From assembly GCA_014204635.1 (NCBI GenBank), contig JACHLS010000020.1:1-46452 (forward strand): a DNA stretch of 46,452 bases, written 5' to 3'. The stretch comes from Sporosarcina luteola. Its GTDB lineage: Bacteria; Bacillota; Bacilli; Bacillales_A; Planococcaceae. How positions within the stretch are numbered: position 1 is the first letter of the stretch; each line of letters starts with the position of its first letter. The position numbers and the translations under genes were made by a program. This document shows, one piece after another, positions 8,992 through 17,577 of this stretch. The notes beneath the pieces are model-generated. The model searched no databases. It saw only the letters and a program-made list of their open reading frames with translations, and was not told the origin of the DNA.

Positions 8992-10341
8992 TCAACCGCG
9001 TCCGAGGGCGTTGCGCAAATCTTGAATGTCATGTTGAAGAGCCTGATCCTCTTTCACTTGTTGTGAAATTTTCTCATGGGCATGGATAACGGTCGAATGG
9101 TCGCGACCGCCAAATTCCGCGCCGATTTTAGGCAATGATGAATCCGTCAGTTCACGAGCTAGATACATGGCCACTTGACGCGGGAAGGCGATGGCTCGAG
9201 TCCTTTTTTTCGCTGAAAAATCCTCTAGACGGATATTGAAATGCTCCCCAACCGCTTTTTGAATATCAAGTATCGTAATGGTCCTTGGCCTTGAGTTCGG
9301 AATGATATCCTTCAATGCTTCCGCGGCCAGATCTGGTGTGATATCCATATTGACAAGGGACGAATACGCGACGACCCGGATAAGCGCTCCTTCAAGTTCC
9401 CTGATGTTTGTATCGATCTGATTGGCTATGTACAACATGACCTCATTCGATATATCAATCAGCCCGTCCGCCTTTGCTTTCTTTTGCAATATTGCAATAC
9501 GCGTCTCCAAATCTGGTGGTGCAATATCTGTAATCAGCCCCCATTCAAAACGGGATCGAAGCCGGTCTTCCAGAGTAGGAATTTCCTTTGGAGGCCGGTC
9601 GCTTGAGATGATAATCTGCTTTGATTCTTCATGCAGCGTATTGAATGTATGGAAAAACTCTTCTTGAGTCTGTTCTTTTCCGGCAATAAATTGAATATCA
9701 TCTATCAAAAGCACGTCTACATTACGGTACTGGTTCCGGAAGTCGCCTGCTTTATTATTCATAATGGAGTTAATGAACTCATTCGTAAATTTCTCCGATG
9801 ATAAATAGACGACTTTCGCATCCGGATTCTGTTCCAAGATATAATGGCCGATCGCATGCATTAAATGCGTTTTTCCGAGACCGACACCGCCGTAGATGAA
9901 CAGCGGATTATAAGACTTGGCGGGTGCTTCTGCCACTGCCAGGGATGCAGCGTGAGCAAAGCGGTTCCCAGAGCCGATAACGAACGTATCAAATGTGTAT
10001 TTTGGGTTCAGCATGACAGATGCCGATGGTGTTTGAACCTTTTCGACCTGTTTTCCAACCGGTTTTGGCACCTGAAAATCGTGCTGTTCCATTTCTTCAG
10101 GAACAACAAACTGAATAAGCCGGTCTTCACCCGTCAGTTCGGACAGGATGCCTGTAATCAAATGGACATAATGGGTTTCAAGCCAATCCTTCGCGAATGA
10201 ATTGGGAACGGCTATAGTTGCATTTTCTTCGCCGTAGGAGATGAGTTTTGTAGATTTCAGCCAAGTTTCAAAACTGGGTCGTGAAATTTTTTCTTCCACT
10301 TTCGACAAAACTTCATTCCATAGATGTTCTAACTGGTCCAA
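8992..10341 (-). CDS. dnaA: Chromosomal replication initiator DnaA
   Basis: AAA+ ATPase that binds DnaA boxes and melts oriC. Domain I (DnaB and regulator contacts) is N-terminal. A linker leads to the AAA+ domain with Walker A GGVGLGKTH and Walker B LLIDDIQF, followed by the helix-turn-helix domain IV with the signature GGRDHSTV. The frame stays open up to 10446, but the TTG at 10341 follows a strong AAAGGAGG (about 10347-10355) and gives the family N-terminus LDQLEHLWNEVLSKVEEK, so it is chosen (449 aa). The promoter at 10384-10413 overlaps a DnaA box, suggesting autoregulation. Confidence 0.97.
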   Translation of the reverse strand: MDQLEHLWNEVLSKVEEKISRPSFETWLKSTKLISYGEENATIAVPNSFAKDWLETHYVHLITGILSELTGEDRLIQFVVPEEMEQHDFQVPKPVGKQVEKVQTPSASVMLNPKYTFDTFVIGSGNRFAHAASLAVAEAPAKSYNPLFIYGGVGLGKTHLMHAIGHYILEQNPDAKVVYLSSEKFTNEFINSIMNNKAGDFRNQYRNVDVLLIDDIQFIAGKEQTQEEFFHTFNTLHEESKQIIISSDRPPKEIPTLEDRLRSRFEWGLITDIAPPDLETRIAILQKKAKADGLIDISNEVMLYIANQIDTNIRELEGALIRVVAYSSLVNMDITPDLAAEALKDIIPNSRPRTITILDIQKAVGEHFNIRLEDFSAKKRTRAIAFPRQVAMYLARELTDSSLPKIGAEFGGRDHSTVIHAHEKISQQVKEDQALQHDIQDLRNALGRG

Positions 10342-10383
10342 TCTTGCGCCTCCTTTTCTATCGAAATATACTCGGAAATATGT

Positions 10384-10413
10384 ATTATACACAGTTTTCA
10401 TCGTTGTGGATAA
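10384..10413 (-). promoter_or_regulatory. dnaA promoter overlapped by a DnaA box
   Basis: On the minus strand there is a perfect -10 TATAAT (10384-10389), an 18-bp spacer and a -35-like TTATCC (10408-10413). The -35 lies inside a perfect DnaA box (10405-10413). DnaA binding there would block RNA polymerase, the usual autorepression layout. Confidence 0.7.
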
Positions 10414-10701
10414 CAAAAATCCAAAAGTGTTGAAAAAATTATCCACAACATATTAACAATTGTGGATAAAGAGCTGTCTTGTTTATAATGTTCACAACAA
10501 AATCTTTTTCATTGTATCAAGTAATCATAAGGATGACAAGGCGTTACGTAAGTTATTCACAATGCGGGCAGCTGTGGACAGTTGTATTATCCACAGCTTT
10601 TTATATGTGAAAAGTTTGTCGATAACTGTTGTTAATAAAATATTGGTTTTTTCTTTTGCTCACAGATTGTCCCAAAGAGGCAATTTTACTATTGTGGATA
10701 A
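10405..10701. other. oriC: oriC upstream DnaA-box cluster
   Basis: Perfect DnaA boxes (TTATCCACA or its complement) lie at 10405-10413, 10439-10447, 10461-10469, 10587-10595 and 10693-10701. One-mismatch versions are at 10553-10561 (TTATTCACA) and 10573-10581 (TGTGGACAG). Orientations are mixed. This gap between dnaA and rpmH is the incA/incB-like half of a bipartite Bacillus-type origin. No gene is supported within it. Confidence 0.9.
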
Positions 10702-10794
10702 TTAACTTGGGATATGAATCAGTTGGAAGGGCAGAAGAATGAAAGAAGATAGATACAACTTGAGCGGAGGTTTAAAATAGATCCGAAAAATTTG

Positions 10795-10823
10795 TTGACT
10801 TTATCTGTCAAGCCATTTATACT
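10795..10823 (+). promoter_or_regulatory. rpmH promoter (SigA type)
   Basis: -35 TTGACT (10795-10800), a 17-bp spacer and -10 TATACT (10818-10823), about 50 bp before the rpmH start. Confidence 0.85.
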
Positions 10824-10872
10824 GTTCAAGACTGTCACATAGTAGATGGACAATGCAGGAGGTGTCTTTGAA

Positions 10873-11007
10873 ATGAAACGTACATTCCAACCAAATAAAC
10901 GTAAACGTAGTAAAGTTCACGGTTTCCGTGCAAGAATGAGCTCAAAAAACGGACGTAGAGTTCTTGCAGCTCGTCGACGCAAAGGAAGAAAAGTGCTTTC
11001 AGCATAA
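10873..11007 (+). CDS. rpmH: 50S ribosomal protein L34
   Basis: A 44-aa, very basic protein beginning MKRTFQPNKRKRSKVHGFR and ending KGRKVLSA, the canonical L34 sequence and length. It is part of the large ribosomal subunit. The ATG follows CAGGAGGTG at 10857-10864. It heads the classic rpmH-rnpA-yidC-jag cluster. A terminator directly after it separates abundant rpmH mRNA from the lower-level downstream genes. Confidence 0.98.
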   Translation: MKRTFQPNKRKRSKVHGFRARMSSKNGRRVLAARRRKGRKVLSA

Positions 11008-11034
11008 GACCACTGTCCTCAGTGGTCTTTTTTT
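11006..11034 (+). terminator. rpmH terminator
   Basis: A perfect 10-bp stem AAGACCACTG / CAGTGGTCTT (11006-11015 with 11020-11029) with a four-base loop and a T run to 11034. It overlaps the rpmH stop codon. Confidence 0.9.
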
Positions 11035-11120
11035 CTCGTTTAGGGAGAAAGCCGACTTATTTCACTTCCGGTAGGTAATGATAGGTCGAGGAAAGAATCG
11101 ACGAAAAGCAGGTGAACAAC

Positions 11121-11465
11121 TTGAGAAAAAGGCAACGGATCAAGAAGAATGAAGAATTCCAGAAAGTGTTCAAAAGCGGCAAGTCGTTTGCGAATCGGCA
11201 ATTTGTCGTTTATGTTTTGCGGAAAGAGGAGCAGTCCGAATTTCGTATCGGCCTTTCCGTTGGAAAAAAGATCGGAAATGCCGTTAAGCGTAACCAAATC
11301 AAACGATACATCCGACAAACGTTTCTCGAGCTGAAGGATGAATTGAAGAATGATGTGGATTACGTCATCATCGCCAGACATCAGGCGGCCAATTTGGATT
11401 TTCATGAAACCAAAAAAAGTTTGCAGCACGTCTTGCGGATTGCAAAAGTGATCAGGAAGAAGTAG
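11121..11465 (+). CDS. rnpA: Ribonuclease P protein component
   Basis: Small basic protein that binds the RNase P RNA and helps process the 5' ends of tRNA precursors. About 114 aa from the TTG at 11121, which has AGGTG at a good distance and gives the family N-terminus LRKRQRIKKNEEFQKVFK. The frame is also open from a GTG at 11112. The RNA-binding stretch is KKIGNAVKRNQIKRYIRQ, with Q in place of the usual second R of the RNR motif. It sits between rpmH and yidC as in nearly all Bacillota. Confidence 0.95.
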   Translation: MRKRQRIKKNEEFQKVFKSGKSFANRQFVVYVLRKEEQSEFRIGLSVGKKIGNAVKRNQIKRYIRQTFLELKDELKNDVDYVIIARHQAANLDFHETKKSLQHVLRIAKVIRKK

Positions 11466-11529
11466 AACGTTATAAATGTTCATGATAAACTGAAATCAAC
11501 GCATTTTGGACAGATATGGGGGAACCGAT

Positions 11530-12300
11530 TTGAAGAAAAAATTTGCATTACTATTAATACTGACAGTTTTGTCGGTATTTTTAGCCGGCTGTTCGGAATT
11601 CAAGGAGCCGATCTACGCGACCAGTGAAGGCTTCTGGAATAAATATATTGTTTGGCCGATTGTCTCCTTGATCGTGACGTTTAAGGGACTATTAGGCACA
11701 TATGGCCTTGGTATCATCGCTGTAACGATCATTATCCGTCTCATTCTTTTGCCGCTTATGATCAAACAAGCGCAAAGCTCTAAGCGGATGCAGGAAGTCC
11801 AGCCGATCCTTGCCGGTTTGAAAGAAAAGTACAAGTCAAAAGATGCAGTCACACAACAGAAATACCGGGAAGAAATGCAGCGAGTGATGTCGGAACAGAA
11901 GATTAATCCAGCTGCCGGCTGTTTGCCTGTCATAATTCAAATGCCTATCATCATCGGTTTGTACCATGCAATCAGCCGAATGAATGCCACACCTGAGATC
12001 TTGCTTGGAAAATTCCTTTGGTTTGAACTTGCAACACCGAGTATTACGTTGGCCATCACAGCAGGACTTATGCAATTCATCGTTTTGCGGACAGGCCCTG
12101 CGATGGACAATCCGCAAATGAAAGTGATGATGTATATCATGCCTTTCATGATCATGATCATGGGAACAATTTTACCAGCAGCACTTGCATTGTATTGGGT
12201 TATCGGGAATATCATTTCAATTATCCAGAACATCTTCATTTACAAACCTTTCAAGAAGAAAGAAGTGGCACCTGTAAAAGTAGGAGGGAAACGGAAATGA
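11530..12300 (+). CDS. yidC: YidC/OxaA/SpoIIIJ membrane protein insertase
   Basis: Inserts and folds inner-membrane proteins, alone or with SecYEG; in spore formers the SpoIIIJ paralogue also serves engulfment-stage signalling. 256 aa from the TTG at 11530, preceded by a GGGGGA Shine-Dalgarno. The N-terminus is a lipoprotein signal with lipobox LAGC (C21), typical of the short Bacillus form lacking the large periplasmic domain. About five membrane segments follow, with a positively charged cytoplasmic loop and a basic tail. The stop codon overlaps the jag start (ATGA), so the two are translationally coupled. Confidence 0.94.
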   Translation: MKKKFALLLILTVLSVFLAGCSEFKEPIYATSEGFWNKYIVWPIVSLIVTFKGLLGTYGLGIIAVTIIIRLILLPLMIKQAQSSKRMQEVQPILAGLKEKYKSKDAVTQQKYREEMQRVMSEQKINPAAGCLPVIIQMPIIIGLYHAISRMNATPEILLGKFLWFELATPSITLAITAGLMQFIVLRTGPAMDNPQMKVMMYIMPFMIMIMGTILPAALALYWVIGNIISIIQNIFIYKPFKKKEVAPVKVGGKRK

Positions 12301-13091
12301 ACAAGGTAGCGCGGAAGGGAGCCTCGGTCGAATTGGCAATCGAGGCGGCTTTGCGGGAACTTGGCGTAACCCGGGATCAAGTGGAGATTGAAGTGATTGA
12401 TCCTGGAAAAAAAGGATTTTTAGGTATCGGTGCACGGGATGCAGAAGTCATCGTCACAGTCAAAGTGGAAGAAGTGACAGAACCAGTGACAGAGCCAGCA
12501 ATTGCTGATCCGATGACAATGCAGGAGGAGACGGAACCGGCAAGTGATGCAGAACAGATGGAAGAGCCTGTTGAATCAACTAGCTTTAAAACAGAGGTTC
12601 CTGCAGAGGACACGGAGTTAGCTAAGAAGTTGTCTGACCAAAAAGCGATTGAGGAGACGAAACAGTATTTGCTCGCAATCGCAAAGGATATGGGAATCCA
12701 TGATTTGAATATCCAGCACGAGAACGATGGAAAATACATCTCGTTTCACTTGGAAAGCACGAAAGCAGCGTTCTTGATCGGGAAAAGAGGTCAGACGCTC
12801 AACTCCCTGCAGCAGCTTTGCCAACTGGTTGTGAATAAATATGCAGAGCAATTCAAAGTGATTCGTCTAGATGTCGGCGATTATCGTGAAAGACGGGAAC
12901 AGTCATTGGAGCAGCTTGCAGAAAGGATGGCAGATCAAGCCATTCGCACAGGACGGAAAGTCCAGCTTGAACCGATGCCTTCCTATGAACGCAAAGTCAT
13001 TCATAACGCATTGTCCAACCGGCTGGACATTGAAACCTATTCAGAAGGAACAGATCCGAACCGGTATTTGGTCATTGAGCCGATGAAATAA
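12297..13091 (+). CDS. jag: RNA-binding protein Jag/KhpB (Jag_N, KH, R3H)
   Basis: 264 aa. The Jag-N domain (1-52, with KKGFLGIGARDAEV) is followed by an acidic linker (55-115), a KH domain with its GxxG loop in IGKRG (161-165), and an R3H domain with R232 and H236. In other Bacillota KhpB binds RNA and affects cell elongation and division. The ATG at 12297 overlaps the yidC stop, so it is preferred over longer in-frame starts. A strong terminator ends the yidC-jag unit. Confidence 0.94.
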   Translation: MNKVARKGASVELAIEAALRELGVTRDQVEIEVIDPGKKGFLGIGARDAEVIVTVKVEEVTEPVTEPAIADPMTMQEETEPASDAEQMEEPVESTSFKTEVPAEDTELAKKLSDQKAIEETKQYLLAIAKDMGIHDLNIQHENDGKYISFHLESTKAAFLIGKRGQTLNSLQQLCQLVVNKYAEQFKVIRLDVGDYRERREQSLEQLAERMADQAIRTGRKVQLEPMPSYERKVIHNALSNRLDIETYSEGTDPNRYLVIEPMK

Positions 13092-13094
13092 AAT

Positions 13095-13144
13095 AAAAGC
13101 CTGCAGGAAGACTCGTGATTACATGAGTTTACCTGCAGGCTTTT
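13095..13144. terminator. Bidirectional terminator between jag and the TauE gene
   Basis: AAAAGCCTGCAGG (13095-13107) pairs with CCTGCAGGCTTTT (13132-13144). The A/T flanks on both sides allow it to work for jag (plus) and for the convergent permease gene (minus). Confidence 0.85.
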
Positions 13145-13148
13145 CATG

Positions 13149-13892
13149 TTAAAACAGCAGAAGCAACCCGCTGACTGTTGGAGTGGCGATCATCGCTGCT
13201 TTTAGAATCGGTTTGGGAACGACATTTGTAAATTTTGCCCCGATATATGCCCCAATCATAGTTCCAATCAGTACTTGGAGCAGCAACTTGGCGTGAAGAA
13301 GTCCTTCCGTAGAATACCCGATGCCGCCTCCGATCGCAATCGGGACAATAACCAGCATGGTCGTACCGACTGATTGCCTTAAACTGAGCCCTAGAAACGT
13401 GAGCAGCCCCAGCTGTATAAACGGTGTCGACCCAATGCCGAATGCACCGGATAGAAGACCAGTAATAATGCCTAGCGCAATCGTTTTCGCTAAAAATAAT
13501 GAGTGCCGGTTTTCCTTACGCTCTGTTTTCTTCGAGGTCAAAAAAAACAACCGGAAGACAAGGAGAGCTGCAGAAAGAAGCAACATGCCGCCTGTATAGT
13601 AATGAAGTTCTTGCTCAGGAATGAAAACTGCCAGTTTGGAACCGATAAAGGCCCCAATTGCGCCAAAGCAGCCGACCAAGAGTCCTGCTTTGATTGAAAT
13701 ATTGCCCTCTCGATAATGACTAAAGGCTCCGGAAAGGCTGGTAAATGCCATCGCCGTCAGAGAAGTGGCAACGGCTGCATGGATAGGCACATGAAAAATC
13801 AATGTCAAAATGGCTATGATGAATCCGGCACCGCCAGCTCCGATAAAACCAAGTATGGCACCAAGCAATAACATCGTAAGAACAATGGCCAT
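13149..13892 (-). CDS. TauE/SafE (TSUP) family membrane permease
   Basis: A 247-aa hydrophobic protein with about eight membrane helices in two similar halves, each with glycine-rich motifs (GFIGAGGAGF near the start, LLSGAFGIGSTPF in the middle). The family exports sulfite, sulfoacetate or other small organic anions; the substrate here cannot be read from the sequence. The ATG follows GGAGG at suitable spacing. It is transcribed towards jag, against the direction of replication and of its neighbours, and is not part of the conserved B. subtilis origin block, so it may be a lineage-specific insertion. Confidence 0.85.
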   Translation of the reverse strand: MAIVLTMLLLGAILGFIGAGGAGFIIAILTLIFHVPIHAAVATSLTAMAFTSLSGAFSHYREGNISIKAGLLVGCFGAIGAFIGSKLAVFIPEQELHYYTGGMLLLSAALLVFRLFFLTSKKTERKENRHSLFLAKTIALGIITGLLSGAFGIGSTPFIQLGLLTFLGLSLRQSVGTTMLVIVPIAIGGGIGYSTEGLLHAKLLLQVLIGTMIGAYIGAKFTNVVPKPILKAAMIATPTVSGLLLLF

Positions 13893-14019
13893 AATGTGCC
13901 TCCAATCGATGAATAATTATTCAATTTCTACAGTATAACATGGCATTCGTGCTGATACGTTCCATGCCGTTTGAAAAGAGAAAGCCATCACCAATTATTT
14001 TCTATTTCCATCAGACAAA

Positions 14020-14112
14020 TTATCCACATTTCTTTTTGTGGATACTAGGAGAAAACGGGCTTTTATGATATTATATTACGTTAGATAGTCATGTCCAAAA
14101 TAGTTATCCACA
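14020..14112. promoter_or_regulatory. DnaA-box cluster upstream of mnmE
   Basis: Two perfect DnaA boxes (TTATCCACA at 14020-14028 and 14104-14112) and one near-match (TGTGGATAC, 14037-14045) lie in the gap before mnmE, about 3.6 kb from oriC. B. subtilis also has a DnaA-box cluster between jag and thdF (mnmE), thought to titrate DnaA or regulate the gene. Binding here is inferred from the motif only. Confidence 0.7.
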
Positions 14113-14143
14113 TGTGTACAACAAAGTCGGAGAGGTGAAAAAA

Positions 14144-15529
14144 GTGCATTATGATACTATCGCTGCGATATCCACACCTATGGGTGAAGGAGCTATCGCC
14201 ATCGTCCGGCTCAGTGGGGACGAAGCTATCCAACTAACGAGTCGTATTTTTCGTTCTCCGTCAGGGAAAAACTTGGCGGATGAACCATCACATACAATCC
14301 ATTACGGACATCTGATCGAGCCTGCCACTGATGAGGTAATCGAGGAAGTAATGGTATCCATCATGCGGGCCCCGAAAACGTTCACTCGAGAGGACGTAGT
14401 CGAAGTGAATTGCCATGGCGGCCTAGTTGCAGTGAAGCGGGTGCTGCAACTCATTCTGAAAGAAGGAGCGCGTCTTGCCGAACCAGGCGAGTTCACGAAA
14501 CGTGCCTTCTTGAATGGGCGAATCGACCTGTCTCAAGCAGAAGCGGTCATGGATTTGATCCGGGCAAAAACGGATCGTGCCATGAACGTCGCGTTGAATC
14601 AGATGGACGGTAAACTTTCCAAATTGATCGGCGAATTACGGCAAGCCCTATTAGAAACATTGGCCCAAGTCGAGGTGAACATCGACTATCCGGAATATGA
14701 TGATGTCGAAGAGATGACCATTCCTTTAATGATTGAAAAATGTACGTGGGTGAGTGAGGAGATCGACAAGCTGCTTCGAACTTCCTCACAAGGGAAAATC
14801 TTGCGAGAAGGTTTATCCACCGTCATTATCGGAAGGCCAAATGTCGGGAAATCGTCGTTGCTGAACAGTCTGGTACAAGAAAATAAAGCGATTGTCACCG
14901 ACATTGCGGGGACGACTCGTGATATTATAGAAGAATACGTCAATGTCCGAGGGGTTCCTTTACGCCTTGTCGATACTGCTGGAATTCGGGAGACGGAAGA
15001 TATCGTCGAACGGATAGGTGTAGAACGGTCACGCCAAGTATTAAAGGAAGCTGATTTGATTTTGCTCGTTCTCAACAGCTCCGAGGAACTGACGGAAGAA
15101 GACAATCGGCTTTTTGAAGCAACAGAGGGCATGGATCGGATTATTGTTGCCAACAAGACGGATCTTCCGCGAAAACTCGATCTTTCCGAAGTCAAAGGAA
15201 TTGACGAAAATGCCAAAATTGTGGCCACTTCGTTAATGAAGGAAGAAGGCGTCGATGAACTCGAAGAAGCCATTTCCAAGTTGTTTTTTGAAGGATCACT
15301 TGAAGCGGGGGATCTTACGTATGTTTCCAACGCGCGGCATATCGCTCTTCTCCACAAGGCGCATGCCACAATTCAAGACGCCATTGCGGCGGCTGAAGCG
15401 AATGTTCCGGTTGACATGATTCAAATCGACGTCACACGCACATGGGAAATACTTGGGGAAATCGTAGGGGATACGGTTCAAGAAAGCTTGATTAACCAAT
15501 TATTCTCCCAATTTTGTTTAGGAAAATAA
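14144..15529 (+). CDS. mnmE: tRNA modification GTPase MnmE
   Basis: With MnmG, installs the (carboxymethyl)aminomethyl group at C5 of wobble uridine 34 in certain tRNAs. An N-terminal folate-binding domain (STPMGEGAIAIVRLSG) and a helical domain surround a Ras-like G domain with P-loop GRPNVGKSS, switch DIAGTTRD, DTAG and NKTD. The protein ends in the conserved FCLGK, whose cysteine is essential in the family. 461 aa from the GTG at 14144, which has AGAGGTGA at good spacing; the open frame extends to 14114. mnmG follows about 90 bp downstream. Confidence 0.96.
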   Translation: MHYDTIAAISTPMGEGAIAIVRLSGDEAIQLTSRIFRSPSGKNLADEPSHTIHYGHLIEPATDEVIEEVMVSIMRAPKTFTREDVVEVNCHGGLVAVKRVLQLILKEGARLAEPGEFTKRAFLNGRIDLSQAEAVMDLIRAKTDRAMNVALNQMDGKLSKLIGELRQALLETLAQVEVNIDYPEYDDVEEMTIPLMIEKCTWVSEEIDKLLRTSSQGKILREGLSTVIIGRPNVGKSSLLNSLVQENKAIVTDIAGTTRDIIEEYVNVRGVPLRLVDTAGIRETEDIVERIGVERSRQVLKEADLILLVLNSSEELTEEDNRLFEATEGMDRIIVANKTDLPRKLDLSEVKGIDENAKIVATSLMKEEGVDELEEAISKLFFEGSLEAGDLTYVSNARHIALLHKAHATIQDAIAAAEANVPVDMIQIDVTRTWEILGEIVGDTVQESLINQLFSQFCLGK

Positions 15530-15619
15530 CTGCTGGAACTAAGACATTCCGTCAGGGCATATATAGCAAGTTTACTCATAAGCCAAGGACTATTTTAACT
15601 ATAGGAAGGATGAACGAAC

Positions 15620-17509
15620 ATGCCACAATTTGAAGCAGGCACGTTCGATTGTATTGTCATCGGAGCAGGCCATGCCGGTGTAGAAGCGGCTTTGGCTTCA
15701 GCAAAGATGGGTGCATCGACACTTGCACTTACTATGAATCTTGATATGATCGCCTTTATGCCATGTAATCCTTCACTCGGCGGTCCTGCAAAAGGGATTG
15801 TCGTACGTGAAATCGATGCACTTGGCGGGGCGATGGCAAAGGTCATCGATAAAACGCATATCCAAATGCGTATGTTGAACACAGGGAAAGGACCAGCTGT
15901 CCGTGCACTTCGAGCACAAGCGGATAAAGTCCTGTATCAACAAGAAATGAAGCGGACGTTGGAAGAGCAAGAGAACTTGACTCTTCACCAAGGCATCGTC
16001 GAGGAATTGATTGTCGAACAGGATGAAGTGAAAGGCGTTATCACACAAATTGGTGCAATTTATCGTGCAAAAACGGTAATCATCACGACAGGGACCTTTT
16101 TGCGCGGAGAAATTATCATCGGTGATTTGAAATATTCAAGTGGTCCGAATAACCAAATGCCATCCATCGGTCTTGCTGACAGTTTGCGCGAATTGGGACT
16201 TGAAACAGTACGTTTCAAGACGGGAACACCCCCACGTGTCAACGGCAAGACAATCGATTACAGCAAGACTGAAATTCAACCAGGGGATGATGTTCCACGG
16301 GCGTTCAGTTATGAAACGACTGAATTCATCATGGATCAATTGCCTTGCTGGTTAACATACACGACACCAGCCACCCATGAAATCATTAATGAAAACCTCC
16401 ATTTGTCACCCATGTATTCAGGAATGATCCAAGGGAAGGGACCGCGCTACTGTCCTTCCATTGAGGATAAAATCGTCCGCTTTGCCGATAAATCACGCCA
16501 TCAAATTTTCCTGGAGCCGGAAGGCAGAAACACCCAAGAATATTATGTACAAGGTCTGTCTACCAGCTTGCCGGAACATGTACAGCGGAAATTGCTTGAA
16601 AGTGTGCCAGGTTTAGAAAAGGCGGAAATGATGCGTGCAGGCTATGCGATCGAATACGATGCTATCGTGCCGACGCAACTTTGGCCGACATTGGAGACAA
16701 AGAAAATCCGCAATCTTTATACAGCAGGACAAATCAACGGGACATCTGGCTATGAAGAAGCGGCAGCGCAAGGGATTATGGCGGGAATCAACGCGGCGAG
16801 CCGCGTTCTTGGCAAAGAAGAAGTGGTTCTCAGCCGATCAGACGCTTATATTGGTGTCTTGATTGATGATCTCGTGACGAAAGGAACGAGTGAGCCTTAC
16901 CGTTTACTTACTTCACGTGCCGAATATCGTCTGCTTTTGCGCCATGATAATGCCGACTTGCGGTTAACTGATATCGGATACCATCTCGGCATGATTAGTG
17001 AGGAACGGCATGAAAAGTTCCTTGTGAAAAAGCAAATGATCGAAGAAGAAATCGAACGGCTGCGTCAGGCAACGATTAAACCGAGTGAGGAAGTCCAAGA
17101 AATCATTCGGGAATCAGAAGGAACCGAATTGAAGGAACCAATGAAGGCTGCCGATCTTCTGAAACGCCCGGAAATGAAATACAGTCAAATTGTCCACATC
17201 GTTCCGCCGGCAGAAGATAAACCAGAGGAAGTGGCGGAGCAAGTAGAAATATTCATCAAGTATGAAGGCTATATCCAAAAATCGATGCAACAAGTCGAAC
17301 GTATGAAAAAAATGGAAAACAAGAAAATTCCTGATGATATTGATTACCATGCCATTTCAGGATTAGCTAAAGAGGCCAAGGCAAACTTGAGTGAAGTCCG
17401 GCCGCTTTCCATCGCACAAGCATCACGGATTTCTGGGGTAAATCCGGCCGATATTTCGATTCTTCTCGTATATATTGAACAGGGAAAAATCGCAAAAATA
17501 TCAGGATAA
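15620..17509 (+). CDS. mnmG: tRNA uridine-5-carboxymethylaminomethyl synthesis enzyme MnmG
   Basis: FAD-dependent partner of MnmE (GidA). 629 aa, with the N-terminal dinucleotide-binding motif GAGHAGVEAA, then CNPSLGGPAKG with a conserved cysteine, GTFLRGE, and the C-terminal helical domain that contacts MnmE and tRNA. The ATG at 15620 follows AGGAAGGATG. The length is normal. It ends at a strong terminator, and rsmG begins about 70 bp later. The mnmE-mnmG-rsmG-noc order is the standard Bacillales layout. Confidence 0.97.
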   Translation: MPQFEAGTFDCIVIGAGHAGVEAALASAKMGASTLALTMNLDMIAFMPCNPSLGGPAKGIVVREIDALGGAMAKVIDKTHIQMRMLNTGKGPAVRALRAQADKVLYQQEMKRTLEEQENLTLHQGIVEELIVEQDEVKGVITQIGAIYRAKTVIITTGTFLRGEIIIGDLKYSSGPNNQMPSIGLADSLRELGLETVRFKTGTPPRVNGKTIDYSKTEIQPGDDVPRAFSYETTEFIMDQLPCWLTYTTPATHEIINENLHLSPMYSGMIQGKGPRYCPSIEDKIVRFADKSRHQIFLEPEGRNTQEYYVQGLSTSLPEHVQRKLLESVPGLEKAEMMRAGYAIEYDAIVPTQLWPTLETKKIRNLYTAGQINGTSGYEEAAAQGIMAGINAASRVLGKEEVVLSRSDAYIGVLIDDLVTKGTSEPYRLLTSRAEYRLLLRHDNADLRLTDIGYHLGMISEERHEKFLVKKQMIEEEIERLRQATIKPSEEVQEIIRESEGTELKEPMKAADLLKRPEMKYSQIVHIVPPAEDKPEEVAEQVEIFIKYEGYIQKSMQQVERMKKMENKKIPDDIDYHAISGLAKEAKANLSEVRPLSIAQASRISGVNPADISILLVYIEQGKIAKISG

Positions 17510-17515
17510 GTCACT

Positions 17516-17557
17516 AGACTGATGCAGATGGGAACCATCTGTGTCAGTCTTTTTTTA
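17516..17557 (+). terminator. mnmG terminator
   Basis: A long hairpin (AGACTGATGCAGATGG at 17516-17531 pairing with the segment up to TCAGTCT at 17544-17550) followed by a run of T to 17557. Confidence 0.9.
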
Positions 17558-17577
17558 TTCATGTTAGGAGGGTCAAA

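Noticed and set aside
10460..10705. 81-codon open frame on the plus strand in the oriC region
   Set aside because: It overlaps several DnaA boxes and has no ribosome-binding site or family resemblance; the region is better explained as origin DNA.
14686..15369. 227-codon open frame on the minus strand opposite mnmE
   Set aside because: Serine/arginine-rich antisense translation of a well-identified gene, without start signals.
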